Shown: positions 1 to 9,952, numbered from the stretch's first letter. The stretch is DNA of 32,157 bases from Oscillospiraceae bacterium (GCA_015064125.1 SVSV01000008.1:1-32157); one strand, 5' to 3'. Made by a program: numbers and translations. The notes: generated by a model not told the origin, from the letters alone.

Positions 1-300
1 CCGGCTTGACGGAGGGTAGCCACTGTTCTGTATGTAACAAGGTGCTCGTGGCACAGACGGTTGCACCTAAGACCGAAGACCACACGCCCGTCACCGACGC
101 GGCAGTTGCCGCGACTTGTAAGGACACCGGCTTGACGGAGGGTAGCCACTGTTCTGTATGTAACAAGGTGCTCGTGGCACAGACGGTTGCACCTAAGACC
201 GAAGACCACACGCCCGTCACCGACGCGGCAGTTGCCGCGACTTGTAAGGACACAGGCTTGACGGAGGGTAGCCACTGTTCTGTGTGTAATAAGTTTTTCG
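1..300 (+). repeat. 126-bp (42-aa) in-frame tandem repeat, two full copies plus a diverged partial third copy
   Basis: TEGSHCSVCNKVLVAQTVAPKTEDHTPVTDAAVAATCKDTGL repeated with period 126 bp (ccggcttgacgg at 1 and 127, caggcttgacgg at 253). Confidence 0.95.
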
Positions 301-1751
301 TCAAACAAGTTGAGACTCTCAAGGAACCGCACAACTATATTGACGGATATTGTGATTTTTGCAAAGGAAAGAAAGTCTCCGAGGGCTTGAAATTCGAAAA
401 CCATGACGGCTATGCAGCGGTTATCGGAATAGGCAGCTGCATGGATACGGTTATCATTATTCCCGATGTAGCACCGTCAGGTTTGCCTGTTAAGGAAATT
501 GGTATGCAAGCCTTCAAAAATTGTACTAACATCAAGGAAGTTATCATCCCCGATGCAGTTGTGGCTATTCTCATAGAAGCGTTTATGAATTGCACTTCCT
601 TGGAAAAAATCACTCTTCCCGCCGAATATTGGGATATGCAGTTGAGAACCTTCAAAAACTGTACCGCGCTAAAGGAAGTTGTTATTCCAAATAATGTTTT
701 CCGAGTTGGTGTGGAGTGCTTTGCGAACTGCACTTCCTTGAAAAATGTGACGATTCCAACCTCGGTTACTACCTACTCCAAGGATGCATTTAAGGGCTGC
801 GCGATTGCAAATCTTTACATAAGTAGCTTAGAGACATGGCTTGATAGCAAATTTAATAATGCCAATTCAAATCCCTTATACTGTACCGAAAGTCTATATT
901 TGAACAATGTGCTTGTTACCACAGTAGAAATCAATAGAAATATTCCTGCTGGCGCATTTATGGGATATGAGAAACTGACAAAGATTGTTCTTGGAAATTC
1001 TGTTAAAACGATCGGTGGTTCTGCTTTTTACGGATGCAGCGAACTTGCCGAGGTTGTATTCGGAAATAAGCTTGAAACTATCGGCACATCGGGATTTTAT
1101 AATTGTGCCAAGTTAACCGCGATAAATCTTCCTTCATCCTTAAAAACAGTATCGAACAAAGCGTTTTACGGATGCTCCGCTTTGCAAACGGTTACCGTTG
1201 CAAGTGGTTTGCAGAGTGTGGGAGATTACGCTTTTAGTGGTTGTATTGCCTTGCGCACAATCGATTTCCCCGCAACCGTAACGTATATGGGAATTTCCTG
1301 CCTTGAAAAATGCGCGTCTCTTGAAAGCATAACTGTTCCGTTTGTGGGTGTTTCCACTTGTTCCGGTCAGTATGAAGCGTTCGGAAGTTTGTTTGGCAGT
1401 ACCCAATATGATGGCGGCGAGATGATTACCCAAATAAACGGCTCCATCGGAACGCAAGCTTATGAGTATAGCTACTGTATTCCCAAGGGACTAAAGGAAG
1501 TTAAGCTCCTTAAGCATGATGAGTACTCCTCCACTCGGGCTTTTCATAATTGCAAATATATCGAAAGCATTACCTTTGGCAAAGGCGTTACGAGAGTAGG
1601 AAGCGGTGACTTTACAGGTTGTACTGCGCTGACATATATTTATTACGAGGGTACGAAGGAAGAGTGGAAAAATCTTCGCTATAGCGAATCTTTTGATTCC
1701 ATTGAAACACTTACCATTATGTGCTCTGATGGAATCATTGATAAGAATTAA
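1..1751 (+). CDS. BspA-like leucine-rich repeat (LRR_5) surface protein with N-terminal CxxC repeats; 5' end truncated by window edge
   Basis: Open from the window start to 1751; repeated 'F.NCTSLK.VTIP.SV..I...AF.GC' LRR_5-type units after tandem TEGSHCSVCNK units. Confidence 0.85.
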   Translation, partial: GLTEGSHCSVCNKVLVAQTVAPKTEDHTPVTDAAVAATCKDTGLTEGSHCSVCNKVLVAQTVAPKTEDHTPVTDAAVAATCKDTGLTEGSHCSVCNKFFVKQVETLKEPHNYIDGYCDFCKGKKVSEGLKFENHDGYAAVIGIGSCMDTVIIIPDVAPSGLPVKEIGMQAFKNCTNIKEVIIPDAVVAILIEAFMNCTSLEKITLPAEYWDMQLRTFKNCTALKEVVIPNNVFRVGVECFANCTSLKNVTIPTSVTTYSKDAFKGCAIANLYISSLETWLDSKFNNANSNPLYCTESLYLNNVLVTTVEINRNIPAGAFMGYEKLTKIVLGNSVKTIGGSAFYGCSELAEVVFGNKLETIGTSGFYNCAKLTAINLPSSLKTVSNKAFYGCSALQTVTVASGLQSVGDYAFSGCIALRTIDFPATVTYMGISCLEKCASLESITVPFVGVSTCSGQYEAFGSLFGSTQYDGGEMITQINGSIGTQAYEYSYCIPKGLKEVKLLKHDEYSSTRAFHNCKYIESITFGKGVTRVGSGDFTGCTALTYIYYEGTKEEWKNLRYSESFDSIETLTIMCSDGIIDKN

Positions 1752-1767
1752 AAAAGGAGATCAACTT

Positions 1768-2532
1768 ATGAAAAGAACATTAGTACTTTTACTCACTCTT
1801 GCACTGCTGTTCTCAACACTTGCAGTGCTTTCGTCGTGCAACGAGCACGAGTGTACCTTTGCAACAGAATGGTCGCACGATGATACCGACCACTGGCATG
1901 CTTGCGTTGGAGAGGATTGCGTTGAGATATCCGAAAAAGCCTCTCACACATGGAACAACGGAGAGATTACGACTAAAGCAACTCAAGAAGCAGATGGAGT
2001 GAAAACATATACTTGCTCGGTTTGTTCGCATACGAAGACGGAGTCGGTTCCTTTTACGGGAATGACCGAGGACGAGTGGGATCTAATAATTCATCTTAAT
2101 AATTTCAAAAACTATACCTTGGACATAAAAATGCTTATCGCCACTCCGAGTGTAGATGCGCAGTTTAATTCAAAATTGATATTCAAATTCACAGAAGACG
2201 CTACCTATATGTATGCACAGTCAGCAGGCCAGACCAATGAAGAAACATATGAAGGCTCTTCTATGGATTTAGCAGCCGATGTAGTTTCTATGTTTGATTA
2301 CGATAATTTCACCTATGATGCAGATATAAAGGCATATCGCGCAAAGGGAAAAATTTCCGTTCCATGGGACGACTCTGAGCCGACTGATGCAACTATCAGA
2401 TTCGAAAACGGTAAACTTGTCGAAATGAAGTATTCGTACACAACAAAGGATGAGGACAGCCAGCTGGATATGAATTTTGACAACACCGTAAACTTCACCG
2501 ATTATGGCACAACTGTCATTCCCAATTCATAA
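1768..2532 (+). CDS. Putative secreted lipoprotein with Cys/His-rich repeats
   Basis: aaaaaggag RBS upstream of ATG 1768; signal peptide MKRTLVLLLTLALLFSTLAVLSSC with lipobox-like LSSC; then HxC / CSVC motifs. Confidence 0.8.
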   Translation: MKRTLVLLLTLALLFSTLAVLSSCNEHECTFATEWSHDDTDHWHACVGEDCVEISEKASHTWNNGEITTKATQEADGVKTYTCSVCSHTKTESVPFTGMTEDEWDLIIHLNNFKNYTLDIKMLIATPSVDAQFNSKLIFKFTEDATYMYAQSAGQTNEETYEGSSMDLAADVVSMFDYDNFTYDADIKAYRAKGKISVPWDDSEPTDATIRFENGKLVEMKYSYTTKDEDSQLDMNFDNTVNFTDYGTTVIPNS

Positions 2533-2585
2533 TAAACTGATCACTTGGTTTTTATGTGTCGGTATTTATTAAGGAAGAATAACAC

Positions 2586-2622
2586 AAAAAAGAAAACACC
2601 CCTCGGGGGTGTTTTCTTTTTT
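2586..2622. terminator. Bidirectional intrinsic terminator between convergent genes
   Basis: AAAAAAGAAAACACCCC-TCG-GGGGTGTTTTCTTTTTT perfect palindrome. Confidence 0.9.
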
Positions 2623-2674
2623 GCTCGCGAAGCGAGCGTGCAGCTAACTGCGCGACGTGGGCTTTGCAGCCCTA

Positions 2675-5236
2675 TCAGACGGTGACGGTATGGCAGCCGG
2701 GGGTGAGGGTCATGGGGGCCTTGCCAGGTAGCTCGAGCACAGCCGTTGTATCGAAGGGCACGCTCACGGTTACGCGGTAGCCGCTCTTAGTCTGCTTCCA
2801 TGCCGTTTTGATCGTGCCCATGGGGGAGTTGTAGCTCATGGATACGTGGGTGAAACGGTGGTTGAGCTCCGGACGGATGCGGAAGGTGTGGAACCCGGGG
2901 GAGGTCAAAGTAAGACCGCAGATGTGCTCGTACATCCACTGAACGATACTGCCGTAGGTGTAGTGGTTCAGGGAGTTCATGCCCGTGCCTGAGATCTTGC
3001 CGTCGGGCAGGACCGAATTCCAGCGCTCCCAAATGGTGGTCGCGCCCATGTCCACCTCATACAGCCAGCTGGGAAAATCGTTTTGGAAGAGCAGCGTATA
3101 GGCGGCTTCGGTATAGCCCGCCTGTGAGAGGGTCTTGCACAGGAAGGGGGTGCCCACAAATCCTGTTTGCAGGTGCATATTGCTTTGCTCGAGAAGCTTT
3201 GCCAGCGCCTTACCGACGGCGGGGCGATGTTCTTCCTTTGCCAAACCGAAGGCCAAAGCTAAAACATGGGCAGTCTGGGTGCGGATACTGATAGTGCCGT
3301 CCTCGGCAAAGTATGCTTTTTGTATAGCGGCCTTGGTGCGCTCGCTGATAGCCCCGTAACGGGCGGCATCCTCTGTGCGCCCGAGCACGGTGGCAGCCTT
3401 GGCTACCAGCTGGGCAGAGTACTTCAGATACGCTGAGGCCACGTAGGTGGTGTCTGTGCCGCCATAGCGGTCATCCTTTTGATCGGGGTCGCCGTCCAGC
3501 GCCAGCCAGTCACCAAACTTGAAGCCGTGCTCCCATAGACCCTGCTCGTTTAAAACAGTACGGTCGATCCAGTCTACCCAGCCCGTCATGCTCGGGTAGC
3601 ACTCTTCGAGGATGGCGGTGTCGCCGTAATGCTCATATAACGTAAAGGGGATAATGACGGCAGCATCGCCCCAGGCGCAGGAGCCGCCCTGCCAAAAGGC
3701 ATTGTATTTGCTGTAATCCTTGAAGAAGGAAGGCGCCACGTGACCGACACGGCCGCCAAATTCCTTTTGCTCGACCCAAATGTCGCGCAGGTACTTGCGA
3801 TAAAAGGCGTAGGTGTCCATGTTATAGCAGGCCGTTTTGCAGAACATCTGGGCATCGCCCGTCCAGCCCATACGCTCATCTCGCTGGGGGCAATCGGTGG
3901 GCAGGTCGAGGAAGTTGTCCTTTTGGCTCCACTTGGCGTTGAGATACAAGCGGTTGATGCGGGCATCGGAGGTTGTGATAAAGCCTGTTTCGTCAAGGTC
4001 GGAGTAGACCACGCAACCGACAAAATCATTCAAGTCGACGGGCTTCGTATTTCCGGAAATTTTCACGTAGCGGAAGCCGAAGAACGTGAAATAGGGGCTC
4101 ACCGTAGCCTCGGTGCCATCGGAAATATAGGTGTATTCGGCCTTTGCATAGCGCAGGTTTTCGTTGTAGAAGCAGCCGTCCTGCAGGATCTCGCCGTGCT
4201 GGAGCCTGATGGCTGTGCCAGAGGGCTCGTTTACGTGGAAGGAAAGCCATCCGACGATGTTCTGACCGAGGTCCAGCACCGTTTCGCCCGCGGGTGTGTG
4301 AATGATCCCGACGGGCTTTACGGTTTCCTTGACGACGATAGGCAGGGACAGGCGGTCGGCCAATACACCAACGCCCTCTGCTTTGGTAGCGACCATGCGA
4401 TCCCAGCCACTGTCATTAAGCGTGGGCTGGGACCAGTGGGCGATGGCACGGCGGGCATCATAGACCTCACCGCCGTAGATGCTGTCCTCGACAATGGGGG
4501 AGGGGGCGCAGCGCCAGCTTTCGTCGGTCGTGATGATCTGCTCGGTGCCGTCGGCCATCGTCAGTCGCAGCTCGGCTTTCAGCAGATATTTGTCAATAAA
4601 GGGGGTCTGTGCCCGATGCGACGAGGAGGCGCCAAAGGCGGCCTTATACCAGCCGTTGCCCATCATAAGCCCCAGTACGTTGTTGCCGCTTTGCACGTAG
4701 TCGCTGAGGTCATACGTATAGATCTGACCCAAGCGGTCTATCTGGGTACAGCCGGGTGCCAGAAAATCGTTGCCGACCTTCTTGCCGTTGACCTCCAGAT
4801 AATAAAGCCCCAAGCCCATCACGTACAGCCGTGCCTTCTTCACGTTGGTTGCCTCAAAGGCTTTGCGCACGTAAGGGCTTTCGTCCCACGGCGTGGTGAT
4901 CCACTGACCTAAGAGGGGCTCCTCGCGCTTACCTGTTTCAAAACAGTTTACGGCCGAAACGGCGGTGTCGCCGCCGTCGCCCCAAACCTGCACGGTCCAG
5001 TAGTAGGCTGTGCGTGGCATCAGCGAGAGGGGGAGCTTAACGCCGGTTTGGGAAAGGTCCGCTTTTGTGACGTCATAGACGATCTGTGTCATGGCCTCGT
5101 CTAGTGCTACCAAAACACGGGCCTTGGCTTGATGCTGAGAAATATTGCTTTCGCTTACCCAGGATACCGTGGCGCTTTCCATGGCGAAGCCGAGCGGTGC
5201 GGTAAGGTGGTTGGTTTTGCAGTTAAAAATCTTCAT
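2675..5236 (-). CDS. Alpha-L-rhamnosidase, GH78 family
   Basis: ORF 2675..5434 trimmed to MKIFNCKTNHLTAPLGFAMES at 5236 behind an aaagga RBS; 'LDLPTDCPQRDERMGWTGDAQMF' and 'WERWNS..' GH78 signatures. Confidence 0.9.
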   Translation of the reverse strand: MKIFNCKTNHLTAPLGFAMESATVSWVSESNISQHQAKARVLVALDEAMTQIVYDVTKADLSQTGVKLPLSLMPRTAYYWTVQVWGDGGDTAVSAVNCFETGKREEPLLGQWITTPWDESPYVRKAFEATNVKKARLYVMGLGLYYLEVNGKKVGNDFLAPGCTQIDRLGQIYTYDLSDYVQSGNNVLGLMMGNGWYKAAFGASSSHRAQTPFIDKYLLKAELRLTMADGTEQIITTDESWRCAPSPIVEDSIYGGEVYDARRAIAHWSQPTLNDSGWDRMVATKAEGVGVLADRLSLPIVVKETVKPVGIIHTPAGETVLDLGQNIVGWLSFHVNEPSGTAIRLQHGEILQDGCFYNENLRYAKAEYTYISDGTEATVSPYFTFFGFRYVKISGNTKPVDLNDFVGCVVYSDLDETGFITTSDARINRLYLNAKWSQKDNFLDLPTDCPQRDERMGWTGDAQMFCKTACYNMDTYAFYRKYLRDIWVEQKEFGGRVGHVAPSFFKDYSKYNAFWQGGSCAWGDAAVIIPFTLYEHYGDTAILEECYPSMTGWVDWIDRTVLNEQGLWEHGFKFGDWLALDGDPDQKDDRYGGTDTTYVASAYLKYSAQLVAKAATVLGRTEDAARYGAISERTKAAIQKAYFAEDGTISIRTQTAHVLALAFGLAKEEHRPAVGKALAKLLEQSNMHLQTGFVGTPFLCKTLSQAGYTEAAYTLLFQNDFPSWLYEVDMGATTIWERWNSVLPDGKISGTGMNSLNHYTYGSIVQWMYEHICGLTLTSPGFHTFRIRPELNHRFTHVSMSYNSPMGTIKTAWKQTKSGYRVTVSVPFDTTAVLELPGKAPMTLTPGCHTVTV

Positions 5237-5249
5237 ATTGCAGATTCCT

Positions 5250-7211
5250 TTAGGTTTCAGGGATGTTGTTGCTGCCGTTTGAGTGCATATAGAAGTAGCG
5301 TGCAGCGTAGCCTGCGCCCACGTTAAAGTGGTCGTAGCAGGTCTGGAAATAGACCTCGCGCTTTGCATACTCGTCAAAGAAGGTGCCAAAGAGCAATGCC
5401 GCCTCGCGGAGCTTGCCCTCGGCGGCAAGGGCAATGGGCTCGGCTACACCGATGAGAAAATCAAGGTAGAAGTCAAGCAGGCGCATCGACACGGTCTGCA
5501 CGCGCATGGGCATATTTTTGTGCGCCTCAAGGAAGGGCTTAAGGGTGGCGGCAAAGCGCCCGAGCTCGCGCACCTTAGGTGCCATTTCGGGGGCGTACAG
5601 GCGGTGCTGATCCTTATCCTTGCACAGCTTGCCTGCCAGATATGCTTGCGGTACGATCTCGCCAAGGCTTGTGAGGAAGTCAAGCACCCTGTGCCACTCC
5701 TCGCCATAGGCGTGGGAAAAATAATCTTCTACGATATCCTCAAATTTGACGTTTACGTCAAACAGGGTCGCGGCATAGGTGTAAAAGGGCAGACCGTGCG
5801 GCCAGTAGGAGCGCTGTGAGCCGTCCTCAATGATGCCGTGGAAGCCGTGGGCGTAGTAGCCCTTGACATCCTCGTGAATGATGCGGGCATAGTTTATGCT
5901 GCCCGGGTTGTAGTATTGATTATAGCAGAAGTGATATTCATAAAGAAAGGTGTTTACGCCATACTGTGCCATGGAGGACTTGGCATAGGGAATATACTCG
6001 TCGATATCCAGCGGCAGCGTGATATCGTTGTGCTTAAAGGGCACAAAGGGAAATTCCTTGGGCTGTGGGTCTACCGAGCGATAATAGGCACGCGTGATGG
6101 GTGCGAACAGCATGGTAAAGCGCGCGGGATTTTTGATATTGACGGTCTCGGATTTCCAGATGGTTTCGTAGTAGCAGATAAACACGATGCGGGTGTCCAG
6201 CTCACGGCGCGTCAGCTCCTCGTCTATTTCGTTCATCAGCATGATGTACCAATCCGTGACGATCCTTTTGCGGCATGCCTCGCACTCGCAATGGTTGTTG
6301 TAATAGTCTGCCAGCCAGATGTGCAGAAAGTCGACGTTGGTATTCAGCGCGGCGTAATCCGCTACGCTCTTGACCCACAGACGGCGTGTTTCGGGATTGG
6401 ACATACACACGTTGGTGTTCAGCGGCACACCGAGGTAGAGCTGGCGCTCGCCGTTCAGCATCGCCAGGTGCTGAAAGGCCTCGGGGGGAACGGCGTTGGC
6501 ATCGCTTGCCTTCCAGCCAAGTGAGGAGTTGATGCCGTAGGGCTCGGCCGTCCAGCCGTGCCCCATATCGTGGTATTGCAGACCGCGCTTAGAGATCTCA
6601 GCCTCGCACTGGCGTTTCCATTGCAGCACCTGCGCCTCGGTCACGGGCTCGGGCTCGCGGGCGTTGTTGAAGGCATGATCGTAATAGCTATCGTAATATG
6701 CCTTGGGGTTGTCAAACTCCTGCATAAAGATATTCATACCAAGCTTGGGGGTAAAGTCGATGGCCTCTATCATCTGCTGCTGATATTCGCCCCCTTCATT
6801 GCACTGCCCGCGATAGCGGCAGTCAGCCATCTTGTGGTACTTGGCGGCAGTTATTTGCTTGGTGGGAATGAACTCGCCGTCAACACCCGGAAACAGCCAT
6901 CTGCAGCCGTTTAGCGTGAGGTAGCGATAGACCGCAAGCAGCACCGAGCGGGGGTTAGAGCCGGCAATGATGCCGTTGCCCTCCCCGTCCACGTCTACGT
7001 GCAGGATGTCGTCAAGCGTGAGGTCCTCGGCCTCACTCGTATCAAGCCCGAGATCGCTCATGACACCAAGGCGAAAGCCCTGTGTTGCGGTGGGATCGTA
7101 GGCAATGTCGATCTCGCCGCAGCGCGGCATCATCATACGCAGATATTTTTTCAGCTCCTCTGCGGCAAAGTCAACAACGTGACTTGAGGTGATCTTAAAA
7201 ATCTTAAACAT
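5250..7211 (-). CDS. DUF4838 domain-containing protein (putative glycosidase-like)
   Basis: ORF trimmed to MFKIFKITSSHVVDFAAEELKKYL; 'CRWLFPGVDGEFIP', 'HIWLADYYNNHCECEACRK' resemble DUF4838 proteins. Confidence 0.75.
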   Translation of the reverse strand: MFKIFKITSSHVVDFAAEELKKYLRMMMPRCGEIDIAYDPTATQGFRLGVMSDLGLDTSEAEDLTLDDILHVDVDGEGNGIIAGSNPRSVLLAVYRYLTLNGCRWLFPGVDGEFIPTKQITAAKYHKMADCRYRGQCNEGGEYQQQMIEAIDFTPKLGMNIFMQEFDNPKAYYDSYYDHAFNNAREPEPVTEAQVLQWKRQCEAEISKRGLQYHDMGHGWTAEPYGINSSLGWKASDANAVPPEAFQHLAMLNGERQLYLGVPLNTNVCMSNPETRRLWVKSVADYAALNTNVDFLHIWLADYYNNHCECEACRKRIVTDWYIMLMNEIDEELTRRELDTRIVFICYYETIWKSETVNIKNPARFTMLFAPITRAYYRSVDPQPKEFPFVPFKHNDITLPLDIDEYIPYAKSSMAQYGVNTFLYEYHFCYNQYYNPGSINYARIIHEDVKGYYAHGFHGIIEDGSQRSYWPHGLPFYTYAATLFDVNVKFEDIVEDYFSHAYGEEWHRVLDFLTSLGEIVPQAYLAGKLCKDKDQHRLYAPEMAPKVRELGRFAATLKPFLEAHKNMPMRVQTVSMRLLDFYLDFLIGVAEPIALAAEGKLREAALLFGTFFDEYAKREVYFQTCYDHFNVGAGYAARYFYMHSNGSNNIPET

Positions 7212-7274
7212 GGCTTTTTTCCTTTTTGAAAGAATTTTTGAGGGATAATGCGTTACAAGCAACGATGAATACCG

Positions 7275-9398
7275 TTATTCCTCTAAGGAGTCGGCAAATG
7301 GGATAGTCAGGGCAACGTAAGAGGCAAAGCCGTGGTCAAGACTGCCGTAGCCGTCCCTATATTCCCACAGGGTGCCCGTGGTGCGGCTCATATGCAGGCA
7401 AAACGTTTCAAGATTTTTTGCTAAAAGCTCCTTGTCCTTCATATGCATCAGCACGTTCATTCTCAGATAAAGCCCGATAAAGGCGTTCTTGGGGCAGAAG
7501 GTGTTTTCACCGGGATCAAAGCTTTTGAAATCGTTGATCACGTAGCTCTTCAGCTTTGCATATTGAGGCGCGTCAAGGTCAATGCCGCCGTAGAGTATGG
7601 CGTAATACTGGCAAGCCTCGGAAATATGCTTTTGATTTTCAAGCGTGTTGTCGGGCGTTCTTACTGCGTGGTCGACAAACACCTCGCCGTTAAACGAAAG
7701 TGCCGCGGTCTTTTTGCGCAGCTCCTCGGCCTTTTTGAAAAGGCGGGGCATAGAAAACGTCTTTGCCACGGCACATAGCAGCGCCGCGTAAAGGAAATTC
7801 GTAGGGTAATTGACGTCCTGCGTCCAGGAGTTCGCATCCGACCATTCAACAAAATTCCAGGAGGGGAGCCTTTCAAGCAGCCCGTCCTCATTTTCATAAC
7901 GCTCAAGGAAGCTGAGGACACCCATCACGGAGGGCCTGAAGATCTCTTTGTCCTTGTCGGGATTGCGCTCGTCAAGATATTCGCAGACCTCAAGCACGTA
8001 CCACATATTCCATTGAGGAATAAACTTATTGTTCAGGTGTGCGTCGCTCGGGTAGCACATAGGCAGCACGCCCTCGGGAAAGGTGCCGTCTCCTTGGTAC
8101 AGAACGTAGTTTTCAAGAAAAGCATCCTCAATTTCTGTTGTTCCAAAGAGAAAATGCTCGGTGCGAGCGGTAAAAAACGAATCGCAAAGCCAGCCGGCGC
8201 GCTCACGCGAGGGGCAGTCGGTAAAAATATCCACGGCATTGTGCGCAAAGGTGCGCAGAGCCGCCCGATATATTTCATTGTGCGCGGGCTTTTTGAAGCT
8301 GCGGGGGGTCGCCGACGTCATATCTCTTTCAAACGTACGGTATCCCACGGAGTTCAGGCACAGGGTGCCTTCTTTGACAAAAACGGCCACGTGACGGAAG
8401 GTATAGGGCTCAAAAGACTCCTCGGTCGCCTTGCCTGCTGAAAGCTTATATTCTATGACGCTCTGAATGTTGATTTTACGGAAGGAAAACGGATCGCCCT
8501 CGCACAGCTCGCTGAAGGCAACGATCACGTCGCAATCGCTTTTCACGTCGGCGTCAAGGCGTATAAATCCGGCCACGATCATCTTAAAATCAATCATCAG
8601 CCATTCTCCGGCCGAGAGCGTGACAGGCAACGTCCCCTCTCCCGAAAGCTTGGTTTTATGAAGGCTACCTACGTAGCGATAGGGCTTATCCTTGATTTCA
8701 TCGGGTGAAAAAAGGCCGTAAGCGGGCTCCTTTTCAGGAGGGAAGCTGTAGGCGTTTTGCTTGGCGCCCGTGCCGAATTCCTTGCTGTCCGCTCGTCCGT
8801 CCTCTGCCACGGTAAAGGCGCCGCGGGACAGATATTTTTGCGTGTCGCACACCTCATATGACGGATGGGGCACGCGACGGGGGATAAACTGAATATCCTG
8901 TGCGACGGTAACGGCTTGTACGGGCTGCTTGTCAGCGCCATGTGCGTCATAGATCTCGCCAAAATGTCTTTGCACCGAATAGCGCTCCACCTTTCGCACA
9001 CGGCGCGTGTTTTCAAAGCATTGAAAATCCTTGCCCGTGTATTTGGTTACCTTGCCTTTTTCTACGATCTCTGCGCAAAAGAAGGAATCCTGAAAAACGG
9101 TAGACAAGCTCTTGCAATGATAGCCGGCCACCTCTATTACGATCTCGTTTTCTCGGTTATCGGCGGCCTTGATTTTTGATAGATCGTACGCATCGACCCT
9201 TGCATAGCCCTTGGCGGTACGCGCGGGGCCAAAGCCAACGAAATTTCCGTTTACGGTAAGACGGTAAAAATACGCCGCGGCAATCTGTATCGTGACACCG
9301 TCAAGCGATTTTACGCCCTCGCGAAAGATCAGGTGGCGGTTCAGCTTTTCGGAATCGTTTTTATAGCTTCCCCAAACGGGGATGGCCTTGGTAAACAT
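7275..9398 (-). CDS. GH78-like (alpha-L-rhamnosidase-related) six-hairpin glycosidase
   Basis: Start MFTKAIPVWG at 9398 with ggagg RBS; 'DIFTDCPSRERAGWLCDSFFTA' is a divergent form of the GH78 motif. Confidence 0.75.
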   Translation of the reverse strand: MFTKAIPVWGSYKNDSEKLNRHLIFREGVKSLDGVTIQIAAAYFYRLTVNGNFVGFGPARTAKGYARVDAYDLSKIKAADNRENEIVIEVAGYHCKSLSTVFQDSFFCAEIVEKGKVTKYTGKDFQCFENTRRVRKVERYSVQRHFGEIYDAHGADKQPVQAVTVAQDIQFIPRRVPHPSYEVCDTQKYLSRGAFTVAEDGRADSKEFGTGAKQNAYSFPPEKEPAYGLFSPDEIKDKPYRYVGSLHKTKLSGEGTLPVTLSAGEWLMIDFKMIVAGFIRLDADVKSDCDVIVAFSELCEGDPFSFRKINIQSVIEYKLSAGKATEESFEPYTFRHVAVFVKEGTLCLNSVGYRTFERDMTSATPRSFKKPAHNEIYRAALRTFAHNAVDIFTDCPSRERAGWLCDSFFTARTEHFLFGTTEIEDAFLENYVLYQGDGTFPEGVLPMCYPSDAHLNNKFIPQWNMWYVLEVCEYLDERNPDKDKEIFRPSVMGVLSFLERYENEDGLLERLPSWNFVEWSDANSWTQDVNYPTNFLYAALLCAVAKTFSMPRLFKKAEELRKKTAALSFNGEVFVDHAVRTPDNTLENQKHISEACQYYAILYGGIDLDAPQYAKLKSYVINDFKSFDPGENTFCPKNAFIGLYLRMNVLMHMKDKELLAKNLETFCLHMSRTTGTLWEYRDGYGSLDHGFASYVALTIPFADSLEE

Positions 9399-9466
9399 AC
9401 TGTTCCTCCATTCATTTGAAAGCAGTGATACATATCCTTGCCTTGGCAAGAGGTACATCTACCCTC

Positions 9467-9494
9467 ATCATACCAAAAAACACGGGTTTGTCAA
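9467..9494 (-). promoter_or_regulatory. Putative sigma70-type promoter for the glycosidase operon
   Basis: Minus strand TTGACA-N16-TATGAT. Confidence 0.7.
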
Positions 9495-9510
9495 GCGCCC
9501 CTTATTCAAA

Positions 9511-9552
9511 TAGTAAAAATGCGCATAAATATAGTTAAAATCGAGCATAAAC
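9511..9552. promoter_or_regulatory. Imperfect direct repeats upstream of the -35 (candidate activator operator)
   Basis: TAGTAAAAATgcGCATAAA at 9511 and TAGTTAAAATcgaGCATAAA at 9532, 21-22 bp apart. Confidence 0.5.
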
Positions 9553-9798
9553 AGCGTCTTTATCATACAACAAAGTTCAAGGCTTAACATAATATATTTT
9601 CAGATAAATTTAAATTATCTGTTTGTCACCGGGAGCGGGAAAAATTCTTGCAGCAAGGTAGAAAATGAGGGACGCGGGTTACAAATGCAAACAAAAATTT
9701 CCAATACGGCCACTTGAAAATCCTTAAATTACAGCTGAAAATCACAGTTTTTTCTTGAAATGCAACCGCGTGTTGCGAAAAGTTCAAAGCAAAGTTGA

Positions 9799-9827
9799 TT
9801 GCATCAAGCGACAAGATCTGCTATAAT
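9799..9827 (+). promoter_or_regulatory. Putative glmS promoter
   Basis: TTGCAT-N17-TATAAT. Confidence 0.65.
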
Positions 9828-9952
9828 ATTCTAAAATCTTACAATAGGGAATTGCTTTTTAAAGCCATGCTCGGATTTTTATGCCGACTAAAAATAGGCT
9901 ATTAGAAAAAAGCAGCCCACGACCGCAATGAACAGTAAAAGGAGAAAAACCT

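Noticed and set aside
3740-4912. 390-aa plus-strand ORF antisense to the GH78 gene
   Set aside because: GC-rich shadow ORF; the minus strand has clear GH78 motifs, RBS and operon context.
9828-9952. Possible glmS ribozyme in the glmS 5' UTR
   Set aside because: The conserved glmS ribozyme core is not recognisable in the roughly 125-nt leader; only a promoter and RBS are supported.
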